From contig VZDJ01000100.1 in assembly GCA_008694505.1 (NCBI GenBank), positions 502,966 to 566,965 on the forward strand: a stretch of DNA of 64,000 nt. The letters run 5' to 3'. Source of the DNA: Cyanoderma ruficeps. Its lineage: Eukaryota; Chordata; Aves; Passeriformes; Timaliidae. The notes beneath the pieces are model-generated. The model worked only from the letters and a program-made list of their open reading frames with translations. It searched no databases and had not been told where the DNA came from. The translations under genes were made by a program, and so were the position numbers. The first letter of the stretch is position 1, and every line of letters starts with the position of its first letter. Positions 23,403-34,100 of the stretch are shown piece by piece.

Positions 23403-24824
23403 CATTGTAAGGGAAGATTAGGTCAGCCTTCAATTTGCCATTAAATTGTTTAAAAAGATTAAAAGTGATTTGTCAAATACATATCACTGAGATGTTTACA
23501 AAAGGAGTTTTTAAAATATGATAACTGCCTGTAATAACTCAAATTTGGCATAGAAATGTCTCTCTTTTTATTTAGTTTTCATATCAACAGCACTAACAAG
23601 ATATCTTACTGCTGCTGAAACACACATTATTTTCTGGATATCTTGCTCCCCCACAAAGGATATAGGCTAGAAACAGAGAACATGTTTGGAAAACGTGTGG
23701 ATTTCATAGGAAACTACCATTACTTTAAGCTAATTCATAGGCAAATGCAACTCTAAATGTGATGTTACAGTTCATTTGACAAATCCTCTAGATTGTATCA
23801 TGGTGGACAGGACTTTTCCTTATCAGAGTGGTTTGGCTGAGAACCTTTCTCAATTTTTTTTTTCCCTCATTTTGTTTTGAGCCTTCAACTGAGAATGTCA
23901 TTTGTCCAGCTTAAAAAAAATAAACAAAACCTCCCAAAAAAATCAACAACCCCCCAAAGCCACAATCATTCTGCAACATTTCATGGAAAGTTTATTCCTT
24001 TTTGCTATTTTCTAATATTTCTTCAGACCCATCCCAGAAAATTGACTGCACAAGAATGTAACTGCAGAATAAAAGACTAGCTAGAGGAGGTCTAGAAGTT
24101 AAATTGGCCCAATGGAATTCTTTTCTTCATAATTTGTGAATTCTTGATTGGAAACCTGGTAGTTCATGAAAATTGCTTGAAGGTACTACAGAATTTCTTT
24201 GGCAGCCCTGGTTTTGTAGCTCTTATTTTTGCCATATTTCCTGCTTCCAGTTCTTAGTGGGAGGTTGTGTAAGGATGACAAGAGGACTTTCAAAATTTTC
24301 CTAAGTCCTGATCTTTCAATCTTGAAGTATTTTTTTCTTTTTGCAACTAGACTGGAACACAAGGGAGAAAAATTACATTTGGTAGGTTCTGTCCTACACA
24401 AATTCCAACTGCTTTTGTTTTAGATTCCTATGATTAAACATTCAGTGACCATGCATATCAATCAAAACTGGCAGCTAAGTCAATATTCTGCAATTTTTTT
24501 AAAACTTTGTTTAGACTCTTACATAGCAAAATCATGCCTGTGTAACTGTTTGAGATTGTCATTGCTGGCCTATTATTCTGTTTAAAATCAAAGTGTTATC
24601 TTCTACTTTTTTATTTGAATAACAAGAGGTAAGAACTTGGAAGAACCAGGGTTTTTAGCTCAACTGATTTCAACAGAGCTCTGATTTTCTAGAATTGTGT
24701 GAATATTTCTGAATAGCTGAACTACTTCATCACTTCGTGGAGAAACTATATTAGAAACACTATACCTTAAAGTGATGTGCTTATTTTGGGGGCTGGGAAA
24801 AAAAAATATATATCTTTAGATTAC

Positions 24825-25150
24825 AGAATTGATGAGGCTGTAAAAGACCTCTGGGATCATCAAGTCCAACATGTGTCCAGACACCACCACGTCAACCAGA
24901 CCATGGCACTGAGTGCCACAACCAGTCTTTCTTTAAACATCCAGGGACATTGACTCCATCATCTCCCTGAGCAGTCCATTCCAATATCTAATCACTCCTT
25001 CTGTGAAAAAACTCTTCATAATCTGCAATTTAAACCTTCCCTGGGAAAGATTAAGACTATGTCTTCCTGTCTGCCACTCAATGCCCAGGACGAGCAACCA
25101 ACCCCCACGTGGTTACAATCTCCTTTCAGGCAGTTGTAGAGAGAGGTCAG
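24825..25150 (-). mobile_element. CR1 LINE 3' fragment
   Basis: The complement of a CR1 3' end is clear: a degenerate tail (24828), AAAAGACCTCTGGGATCATC, GTCCAACATGTGTCC, TGGCACTGAGTGCCACA, GACTCCATCATCTCCCTGAG, CCATTCCAATATCTAATCAC and then the ORF2 C-terminal region up to TTTCAGGCAGTTGTAGAGAG. On the minus strand it encodes the LYNCLKGDC-type block and the RLDIRK-like region with breaks. It is 5'-truncated at about 25150. Confidence 0.9.
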
Positions 25151-27545
25151 TCCTGTGAACCTCATAGACTACTGGCTGTGCTTTGTCCAGTGTGGATATA
25201 CTTTTTCCTACCATCAACATGATAAACAATCAAATTTGTTGTCTAGAAAAAAAAAAGCTAGTTTAACATGTCCTCACAAGTTTTTTAAAATTGTGACTTG
25301 CCATTACTACATACGTATTTGTGAAAAGGACTGTTGGTATCACAAAATCTAGAAACAAATCTGGAGCACTGAAGCAGTAGCCATTTACTATTTTTTATCA
25401 GCCCAAAAATACAGGGGTTATATGTCCTTCTTAAAGAATGAATGGTTGTGTAAGTTGCTAGTACAATAATACAAAGGTCTGTGTACATTGCCCAGCTGGC
25501 TTTTTTTCCTGCACTTTTATTTCTATACACTGAATTACACAACACCACCTTCGGACAGAGCTGCAGTAGCTAAATTTTCAGCAAATATTCCTGTCCTAAG
25601 ATTTTCTGATTAATTTCTTTTATCTGAGTCTTTAATTCTATTCTTGAATCCATAAGCTAAACAACTGAACCTGTAATGGTAATGTAGACTACAAAACTGG
25701 AGAGTCACTTGGCCAAATACTCCCACCTTAGTACTAGATAGTTTTCTTTTTATGTGTCAAATATTTGTGTTGATTTGCCCTGAAATTTCTTGATGTCAAT
25801 GCTTATGCTACTGTGAATAAAGGATTCAAACCTTTTTTACCCTACAAGGCCTGCATTATTAGCTTCCACAGGTTGCCAACAATTTTATGCATCTCCATAG
25901 TAACATCTTTACACTCACAGGTGTTTTAGGACCAAGATTTATAGGTGTACTGACAGAATTCCTAGAGAGTGGTAGAAAATATTAAAATGTATGAAGGATG
26001 TTAAAAATATTAAGGATTAATCCTCTCCTCTCCTCGAGGATGGAGAGAAATTCTGGTAATTCAGATTAGATAACTTCACTGCCTCTTATATCATGGGGCA
26101 ACAGTTATAGAAATAAATCAAAGAAACAAATGAAGGAAACGCAAGTCTTCTGGACTGGAGAGAGACCCATAAACTGCTAAACTCAATTGTCACAATCATT
26201 TCAGAAAAGCAAGCCCTGAAAGAAATATCTTCAATAAGGTTCCCTGTGCAAAACCTGAAAGCCAAACACAGTTGCACACTATCCTTATAAACTTTCAAAT
26301 CACATTGCCACAGTTTGGATTCATTTTTCACAAATCTCACAAATATGCAAATGCTCTATTTCCCTGTGTAGTTTACTTCCACTGGAGTGCACATTTCACA
26401 ACAAGTTGCCGAAGTTGTAGATGAGTCAGGTTCTGGTCCATCCTTTGCAGATGTGTGAAATAAACATAAGTTCAGGCAGAAGTAAGAGTCAACATCTAAC
26501 ACAATTCAGCATCGGGGAAAAAAGAAATGTGCATGTCTTTACAGGATTGTCAAAATATGTAAAATTTCAGCTTTCCCTTCATTCTTCTATTTTTGACAGA
26601 GGTACAGTATTGCCCATTAAGGCAGATTGCAGGAGGCCTACCAAAATTATTTCAGCCATTTAGAAGGGAAAGGCATGTAAAACCTCTTGCCAAAGATGGC
26701 AAACATGAAAGTAAACAAAAAGACTTCATTTTAATTAGCAATGTCAGATTTGTAACCCTGCAGTAGTTTAAACATGATTAATTCTGGGTCAGCTTTAAGT
26801 ATTCTAGAATCATCAGTTCACTGCACCATAAAATGAGCCACATACAAGTCAGATTCTCAATGTATTATCAGTTTAACAGACCAACAAATTTTAAGAATTA
26901 CTTCCTCTCCAAATTTATTACTTTGTAATTTTTAAGATAACATTGAATACAGCTGAAAATTAATTTTACCACCATTAAGTGAATATTCCCATGGAATCTT
27001 TTTAAATTAATCTAAAATTCTTTCTGCTGATCCCTGACTCTGCATTGTCAATTAGTAGATACATAATAAAGGCACAAGCCAGTTAAGATTCAACTTTGGC
27101 AACATAAAATGAATAAAACCCCCCCTATTTTATATGCAGAACATGACCAAAAATGCTAATAAAAATAATGCTCTTGTGCAGCATTTCTATTCCTACATAT
27201 TCATCAAAAGAAATCCAAAAAACTACAGGAAGGAGCAAAATTAGCTGGTCCTTTTGTAAATAGTGAACATGATTTTTCTGTGGATATGTTTTTGTAAGCC
27301 TGTTTCTGTCAAGAAAGCAATTAATAAGTGAGAGGTATTGTCTGGTTTTCTTTTTTCTGTATTTTGGTACTTCCCAAAGCATATTACTACAGAATGAAAA
27401 CAAAAATATTGGCCCTGAAGCTTAGGATCCCAATGGAAATTTTTCTCCTGGTTAAAACATGGAGAAAACTCTGAATTATGAGATGCCTATTTACTAACAT
27501 ACAAGACAGAAGAATCTTACAATGGGAACTTCTCTTCTGAAATAC
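25151..27545. other. Unique AT-rich stretch
   Basis: No gene recognised. The interval 26340-26650 is more complex, includes an octamer ATGCAAAT (26345-26352) and a few CpGs, and is a candidate conserved non-coding element. Confidence 0.5.
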
Positions 27546-27706
27546 AGAATCACAGAATGTGTAGGTTGGAAGAGACCTTCAGGATCATTGAGTCCAACCC
27601 AGCCCTAACACCTCAACTAGGCCATGGTATCAAGTGCCACATCCAGTCTCTTTTTAAACACATCCAGGGATGGTGACTCCACCACCTCCCTGGGCAGACT
27701 ATTCCA

Positions 27707-29273
27707 TTATTTAATCACTCTTTCAGTGAAAAACTTCTTCCTAATATCCAACCTATATTTCCCTTGATGCAGCTTAAGACTGTGCCCTCTTGTTCTGCCA
27801 GTTGATGCCTGGAGAAAGAGACCAACCCCCACCTGGTTACAACCACCCTTCAGAAAGTTGTAGAGAGTGGTAAGGTCACCTCTGAGTCTCCTTTTCTCCA
27901 GGCTGAACAACCCCAGCTCCCTCAGTCGTTCTTCATATGGCTTGTTTTCCAGTCCCTTCGCCAGCTTTGTTGCCCTCCTCTGGACACGTTCAAGCATCTC
28001 AACGTCCTTCCTAAACTGAGGGGCCCAGAACTGGACACAGCACTCAAGGTGTGGCCTCACCAGTGCTGAGTACAGGGGAAGAATGACCTCCCTGCTCCCG
28101 CTGGCCACACCATTCCAGATCCAGGCCAGAATGCCACTGGCTCCCTTGACCACCTGGGCACACTGCTGACTCATGTTCAGCTGCTGTCACCAGCACCCCC
28201 AGGTCCCTTTCCACCTGGGCACTGTCCAGCCACATCGTGCCCAGCCTATAACGCTGCAGGGGGTTATTGTGGCCAAAATGCAGGACTCGACACTTGGACT
28301 CATTAAACTTCATTTTGTTGGGCTCTGCCCATTGATCCAACTGTTCCAGATCTCTCTGCAGAGCCCTCCTATCTTCCAAGTGGTCGACACACGCTCCCAG
28401 CTTAGTGTCATCTGCAAATTTACTAATGAAAGATTCAATACCCTCATCCATGTCATCAGTGAAAATATTGAACAGGACTGGCCCCAGCACAGACCCCTGA
28501 GGGACACCACTGGTCCCTGGCTGTCAGCTGGATGCAGCACCGTTCACCACCACTCTCTGGGCCCGGCCATGCAGCCAGTTCCTAACCCAGCAAAGAGTGC
28601 TCCTGTCCAAGCCCCAGGCTGCCAGCTTATCCAGGAGTGTGCTGTGGGAGACAGTGTCAAAAGCCTTGCTAAGGCCCAAATAGACAACATCCACAGCCCT
28701 TCCTGCATCCACCAGGTGGGTCACCCAGTCATAAAAGGAGAACAGGTTGATCAAACATGACCTACCCCTCCTAAACCCATGCTGGCTGGGCCTTAGACCC
28801 AGGCCATCCTGTAGGTGCTGCATGATGACACTCCATATAAACTGTTCCGTTATCTTGCCAGGTACAGAGGTCAGACTGACTGGTCTATAATTACTGGGGT
28901 CCTCCTTTCCACCCTTTATGTGAATGGGTGTCACATTGGCCAGTTTCCAATCTTCCGGAACCCCAGTGAGCCAGGACTGATTGTAAATTATGGAGAGTAG
29001 CTTTGCAAGCTCATCTGCCAGCTCCCTCATAACCCTGGGATGAATCCCATTTGGGCCCATAGATTTGTGAGTGTCCAAGCATCTCAGCTGTTCTCTGACT
29101 GCCTCCTCTTGGATAATGGGGGGACCATTCCGTTCCCTGACACCATCAACAAACCCAGGAGGACAGTTGTCCTGTAGGCAAGTTGTCTTCCCATGGAAAA
29201 CTGAGGCAAAGAAGGCATTAAACACTTCTGCCTTCTCCTCATCTGCAGTTACTAAGTTCCCTCCCTTATCCAA
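27707..29273 (-). pseudogene. CR1 ORF2, reverse transcriptase and C-terminal domain (broken)
   Basis: Three frame pieces make up the RT. Piece 1 (29273-28524) has PEDWKLANVTPI (106-117), the YRPVSLTS block (129-136), HGFRRGRSC (165-173) and motif A, which reads VVYLGLSKAFDTVSH (197-210 region). The usual LDFSKAFD has lost its first, catalytic Asp (Gly200 here). Piece 2 (28490-28044) is in the same frame after one TGA stop. It starts in the GPVLFNIF region and has motif C, FADDTK, with both Asp intact (25-28), then LHFGHNNP. A frameshift near 28165 leads to piece 3 (28174-27707) with [46 protein letters not shown] and [13 protein letters not shown], ending at an in-frame stop where HWN is expected. 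The antisense ORF of 195 codons over this region is a shadow. Confidence 0.9.
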
Positions 29274-29532
29274 CAGAGAGCAAAGATTAGCCTTACCTTA
29301 GCTTTTACCATTAATGTATTTATAGAAACACTTTTTGTTGTCCTTTACAGAAGTTGCCATTTTGAGTTCAAACTGAGCTTTGGCCTCCCTAATTTTTTTT
29401 TCCAACATTCTCTAGCAGCCCCCTTAAATACTTCCTGAGGGACCTGTCCCTCCTTCAAAAATGATACATCCTCTTTTTATTCCTGAGTTCATTCAAAACC
29501 TCCTTGCTTATTCAGGCTGGTCATTTGCCTTG

Positions 29533-30400
29533 TCAACTGGTCTTGTAGCACACAGGGACAGTCTGTTCCTGTGCTCTCAAAAGCCCTGTTTTGAAGAACA
29601 CCCAGCTTTCCTGAACTCCTTTCTTTTTAAGGGCTGCTTCCCAAGGAACTCTCTGAATTAGTCTTTTAAATAAGCCAAGGTCTGCCCTCTGCAAGTCGAA
29701 TGTAAAAGTCTTATTGATGTACCTCCTGATTGCACCAAATATCGAGAACTCTATAATTTCATGATCACTCTGTCCCAGTTGTTCTCCAACCACCACATCC
29801 CCCCACCGGCCCATCTCTATTTGTAAACAACAGATCCAACATAGTCTCTTCCCTGGTGGGCTCACCTACCAGCTGTGACAGAAAGTCATCATCCATGCAC
29901 TCTAAAAATTTCCTGGACTGTCTCTTTTCTGCTGTGTCAGGTTCCCAGCAGATGTCTGGCACATTGAAGTTACCTAGAAGAACAAGGGCTGATGATCCTG
30001 AAACATTCTCCAGCTGCTTATATAACAAGTTGTCCACCTCTTCCTCCTGGTTGGGTGGACGATAACAAACTCCCAGTAGAATGTCAGCCTTGTTGGCTTC
30101 CCCCTTAATTCTTACCCACAGGCATTCAACTCCATCTTCATTAGTTCCAATACCTATGGTGTCAAAAGCCTTCTTAATATAAAGGGACACCCCTCCACCT
30201 CTTCTCCCATTCCTGTCTCTTCTGAAGAGCTTGTAGCCATTGAGTGCACTGCTCCAGCTATGTGAGTCATCCCACCATGTTTCTGTGATGGCGACTACAT
30301 CATAGCTTTGCTGTTGCACCACAGCCTCCAGCTCCTCCTGTTTGTTACCCATGCTATGTGCATTGGTATATATGCACTTCAGCTGGGCTACTGATTTCAC
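29533..30400 (-). pseudogene. CR1 ORF2, APE-type endonuclease domain (frameshifted)
   Basis: The first frame (30400-29765) starts MKSVAQLKCIYTNAHSM and holds the APE-like endonuclease motifs: Asn13 (TNA), Glu40 (AITETWWDD), RRDRNGRRGGGVSLYIK (60-76), YRPPNQ (113-118) and GNFN (143-146). It then reads TREETMLDLLFTNRDG. The last motif, SDHEIIEFSI, lies in an overlapping second frame (29865-29533), so there is a frameshift near 29830. The canonical GDFN aspartate is Asn here (Asn144), which should abolish nicking even if the frame were intact. The enzyme normally nicks target DNA to prime reverse transcription. The region between 29533 and 29273 is further broken. Confidence 0.88.
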
Positions 30401-30611
30401 CCCTAACTCAGGCTTAGCACCCTTGGACCTGCTCCAGGCAGCCCAGCTGCATCCCCTACTCCCTTCAAACCTAGTTTAAAGCCCTCTCAACGAGGTCTGC
30501 CAGCTCCTGAGCCAAGAACCTTCTACTGTTAACAGAGAGATGTATCCCATCTGGTTCCAACAGAGCAGATGCCATGAAAGTTGCTCTGTGATCAAAGAAT
30601 TTGAAATTTTG

Positions 30612-31028
30612 TCAATGACACCAACCCTTAAGCCACTTGTTAATGATGTGAATTCTCCTATTTCTTCCATCACTTTTCTCTGCCACCAGAGGGACTGAGC
30701 AGAACACTACCTGGGTCCCTGTCTTGTCAACCACATGACCCAATGCCCTAAAGTCCCTTTTAATTGCCTTGACATTCCTTTTTTCGATCTCGTCACTGCC
30801 AGCCTGGAGTATCAGTAGTGGGTAATAATCAGTGGGCTGAATCAGCCCAGGAAGTCTCTTAGTAAGATCCTTTATCCAGACCCTAGAGAGGCAGCAGACT
30901 TCCCTGTGGGATGGGTCCAGGTGACATATGGGGCCCTCTGTTCTCTTCAGAAGGGAGTCACCTACTATGATTACCCTTCTTTTCTTCTTGATGTTAGAGG
31001 TGGTGATCCATTTTACAGATGAATCCAA
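30612..31028 (-). pseudogene. CR1 ORF1, SGNH esterase-like part
   Basis: A 138-residue frame with the SGNH/GDSL hydrolase fold signature of CR1 ORF1: IIVGDSLLKRTEG (nucleophile Ser25 in GDSL, residues 23-26), the block after HREVCCLSRVWIKDLTKRLP (41-60), YYPLLILQAGSDE (68-80) in place of the usual hydrophobic-x-x-G-x-D/N block, and VVFCSVP near 106. In known CR1 and related LINEs this domain has esterase activity or binds lipid or RNA-protein complexes. Its exact role is unsettled. It lies downstream of the CxxC part in a different frame. Residues equivalent to the C-terminal end spill into another frame towards 30476. Confidence 0.85.
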
Positions 31029-31210
31029 ATAGGGAGGCTCACTGAGCAGATATGTCTCCCTATAATGTCCCTCTAAATCATCTAAATCATCCAGCTGGCT
31101 CTCTAGAACCAGGGCCTCCTACCTATTCTGAAGTGGCACCTGGTTAGGAGATGGGTGTCAGAAGACGTTTTTATTATTATTACCTTCCTTATTACAGGGA
31201 CTCTTTTCCA

Positions 31211-31552
31211 TTACCCTTCATCTACCAGGTGCTCTTCTATTGCCTGGGAGTGAGAATCATACAAGTCCTGTGAGTCCAGGTGGGCCTCCCTTAAAGATGG
31301 AAGGGCTGAACTCCACCAGTCTATTTCCCTTTCACTTTCTCTGATACTCCTTAATTGTTCAACTTCCTCCCTAATCTCTGCCACCAGTGAAAGGAGGTCA
31401 TTCACTTGCTCACACCTCAGGCACTCCTCCTTCACATTATCCTCTGAAACAACTGATAAGCTCAAACACTCCGGGCAGGAATGGGTCTGCACAGAGTACA
31501 GACGCATCCTTTTTGGAGGGCTCCACTTGGTCACATACACTAATACCAACAA
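31211..31552 (-). pseudogene. CR1 ORF1, N-terminal zinc-finger and coiled-coil part
   Basis: A 113-residue frame. Cys pairs at residues 26/29 (CPEC) and 44/47 (CLRC) form a CxxC...CxxC pattern. They are followed by a Leu/Glu-rich coiled-coil segment (about 48-75, with VAEIREEVEQLRSIRE) and then the EIDWWSSALPSLREAH block that I know from CR1 ORF1 proteins. In the family this protein binds nucleic acid and self-associates. The frame ends at a stop and does not join the SGNH part at 30612-31028, which lies in another frame, so ORF1 is broken. The true start may lie slightly upstream of the first Met shown. Confidence 0.8.
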
Positions 31553-31735
31553 CAGTTTTTGACCATGTTGAAACCATTACTAACAGAAACCACAAGACCA
31601 AACAGCCAGTAGAAACACCTTGAACAACACAATAGACAGGACTCCTTGCCAGCATAGACAGTACTCCTTGCCAGCAAGAGAACTAGCAGCCCTGCCTGCG
31701 CGAACTGCCACGCAAACTCAAATACTGAGTGAAAT

Positions 31736-32887
31736 GATTTAGCATGGTGCAATATCTCATTCTGAACAATTACTAAGGATTATCTTTCATTTCATGCCAC
31801 ATGGATCGTCATGGTTTTGACAACAAAAAAATGTCAAATACTACCATTTCTCAATATTAAGGTTGTCTGGGAGTAGTCAAATGGCATACTTTGGAATGTG
31901 GGTTAGTGAGTCCATAAGTGTCAGCAATGAGAGATCATGGATTTTGATATGTCAGTATTTCATCATGGATTTTGACGTTTCAATATTACCAGTGTTAGTA
32001 CAACATTGTAGTAGGTTCAGTATTCATTTTTTTATTACAAAATTGAAACCGTCTTTAATGAAACAGGCTAAAAAATATTAGGCTAAATACATTACTGCTC
32101 CTTTCAATTTTATTTTTTTTTATATTTTCAAAGATTTTTTTTTTTCATCTGCTCAGCTTCTGGAAATAGTATTAGTTCCAAGAATTACTAATGGGCCCTG
32201 TCAAAACTTGGAGTCTTTGTCACAGTAAAGAGAAGGATATAAAATTCTGTTCCTCAATCCGCTTTTACATTACTTTGCAACGATTTCCTCTCCTGCGTTT
32301 TGTGCTGTTCAGGCCAGTCACTTCCAATGTGGAATCAAATATTTCTGAAAATTTCCACACATATTCTTGCATATACCTCTTCTGCTATAGCAAGGAACAT
32401 CTGATTTTCATCAGATATAGTGCATTTATATTTCTGCCTTCTTCAATGTTAGGTTGCTTGTTAGAAAATAATCTTTAAAGAAAACAAAATATCACTAATT
32501 TATCCCAGCCTGAAGACTAATAGCTCATACAGAATAATATGGGAACATCTGACTGCTTAATTATGAGCAGTAAGGAGAAGCAGGTTAATAAAATAGATTT
32601 CATTAGATTGGTATTGTAAATTCTGCCACTCAATGTTCTCTGAAGATAATCCATTCATACCCCCACATATTTTATTAATTATATATATTTAAAATTTTCA
32701 CTTATTTGTAAGCAGTACACACAACCTCACCTTTTATGGACGCAGAGTCACAAAAGGGAACTTAATAACTGTAATAATCTCCAGCTGAGTCCATTGAAAA
32801 AAGTGTAGCCGCATAAACAGCAATGAATTTGTTCCCCTACTTTAACATTACATTCAATCATTTACCAGCAGTTCTGGTTAGTTGGAG
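31736..32887. other. Unique AT-rich sequence
   Basis: No gene recognised. It contains a two-copy 28-base tandem duplication (31934-31989). The 95-codon ORF at 32191 has no recognisable features. Confidence 0.5.
31934..31989. repeat. Two-copy 28-base tandem duplication
   Basis: Both units begin ATCATGGATTTTGA. Over 28 bases they differ at about five positions, so it is an old local duplication. Confidence 0.75.
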
Positions 32888-34100
32888 AAGTTCAAGTTGA
32901 CTGGAAATTATCAATGTAATGCCCATTTACAAGACGGGCTGGAAGGACAATCCAGGGAATTACAGGCCTTCTGCCAGACTTACGTCAGTGCTGGGGGAGG
33001 TCACTGAGAAGTTTATCCTGAGTGCTGTCATGTGGTACATACAGTTCAGCCAGGGATTCAGGCATATCCAAAATGGGTTTATGGAGGGCAGCTCCTGCTT
33101 GACCAACCTGATCTCCATCTAAGACAAAATTACACACTTAGAAGATGATGGAAGGGTTGTAGATGTGTGTACCTAGACACAATCCTAGTATGCCTACCTA
33201 GAGATACTGTACCCTACCTACATTTTACCTAGCAAAGTTCCTTATACCATTTTCAACAGCATCCTCCTGGAGAAACTGGTGTTCATGGTGGGAATGGATG
33301 CACTTCTTCGTGGGTTAAAAAGCTGACTGGATGGCCAGGCCCAGAGAGTGGTGGTGAATACCGCTAAAACTAGTTGGAGGTCAGTCACTTGTGGGGCTCC
33401 CCAGGGCACAGTATTGTTCCAGTCCTGTTTAAAATCTTCATCAATAACCTGGACAAGGGGGGGGTGGTGAACAATGCCTCAGCAGGTTCTTAGACAGCAC
33501 TAAACTGGGTAGTGTTGATCTGGTGAGGGCTGGAAGGCTCCACAGAGGGATCTGGGCCGGCTGGATCAATGGGCCAAGACCATGAGTTTCATGAGGTTCA
33601 ACAAGTGCCAGGTCCTACACTTTGATCACAACAATGCTACAGGGTGCGAGAAGAGTGGCTTGAGAGCTCCTCAGCAGAAAGAGACTTGGCGGGTGCTGGT
33701 TGGTTGCCAGCTGCACAGGAGCCAGCCATGTCCCCAGGTGGCCAAGGAGGCCAATGGTATTCTGGCCTGTATCAAGAATAGTGTGGCCAGCAGGACCAGA
33801 ACACTGATTCACCCCCTGTACTTGGCAGTGGTAAGGCCATACTCGAGTCCTGTCTTCATTTCTGGGCCCCTCAATTCAAAAAGACATTGAAGTGCTGTCG
33901 TGAGTCCAGAGAAGGGCAACAGAGCTGTTGTCTGGACACGAGTCTTGTGAGGAGCTGTTGAGGGAGGTAGGGTTGTTTACCCTGGAGAAAAAGAGGACTG
34001 GGGATAACCTCATTGCTCTCTACAACTACTGTAAAAAAGGTTGTAGCAAACAGGGGGTCAGTCTCTTCTCACATGTCTCAAGTGAAAGGATTTTGGATGG
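32888..34100 (+). mobile_element. CR1 LINE internal fragment (RT region)
   Basis: The plus strand encodes, in broken frames, the DWKLSM block (about 32898), MPIYKTGWKDNPGNYRP (from 32919) and EVTEKFILSAVMWYIQ. Further on are FMEGSSCLTNLIS (about 33080-33122), WLDG-like sequence, a degraded FADD region near 33490, MRFNKCQVLHFDHNN (33588-33635), VAKEANGILACIKNSVASRT (about 33740-33800) and [32 protein letters not shown] (about 33950-34045). It stops at about 34100 before the CR1 3' UTR, so both ends are missing. An AT-rich, CCTACCT-rich insertion replaces the motif A region near 33160-33240. Confidence 0.88.

Larger units (their letters stand above)
21641..24824. other. Unique AT-rich stretch with small structured sites
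   Basis: No gene recognised. It contains a T/G array (22094-22157), two short hairpins (22897-22930 and 23329-23356) and two RFX X-box-like motifs (23362-23402), all described separately. The 80-codon ORF near 21749 is lysine/arginine-rich at its centre because of GAAGA repeats and is not recognised. Confidence 0.5.
27546..31735 (-). mobile_element. Nearly full-length CR1 LINE retrotransposon
   Basis: About 4.2 kb, minus strand. From 31735 downwards it has a GC-richer 5' leader (31553-31735), ORF1 in two broken parts (31552-31211 and 31028-30612), a linker, ORF2 endonuclease (30400-29533), ORF2 reverse transcriptase (29273-27707) and a short 3' UTR. The UTR ends at about 27546 in the typical CR1 tail, where the plus strand shows AATCACAGAATGTGTAGG. 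CR1 elements move by target-primed reverse transcription, and most genomic copies keep only a few hundred bases of the 3' end, so a copy with leader, ORF1 and ORF2 is uncommon. It is disabled by frameshifts, stops and catalytic substitutions (see parts). The 5' boundary is estimated from where the leader-like sequence gives way to AT-rich DNA. Confidence 0.92.

Noticed and set aside
28173..28760. 195-codon plus-strand ORF
   Set aside because: It is exactly antisense to the CR1 reverse transcriptase, whose motifs are clear on the other strand.
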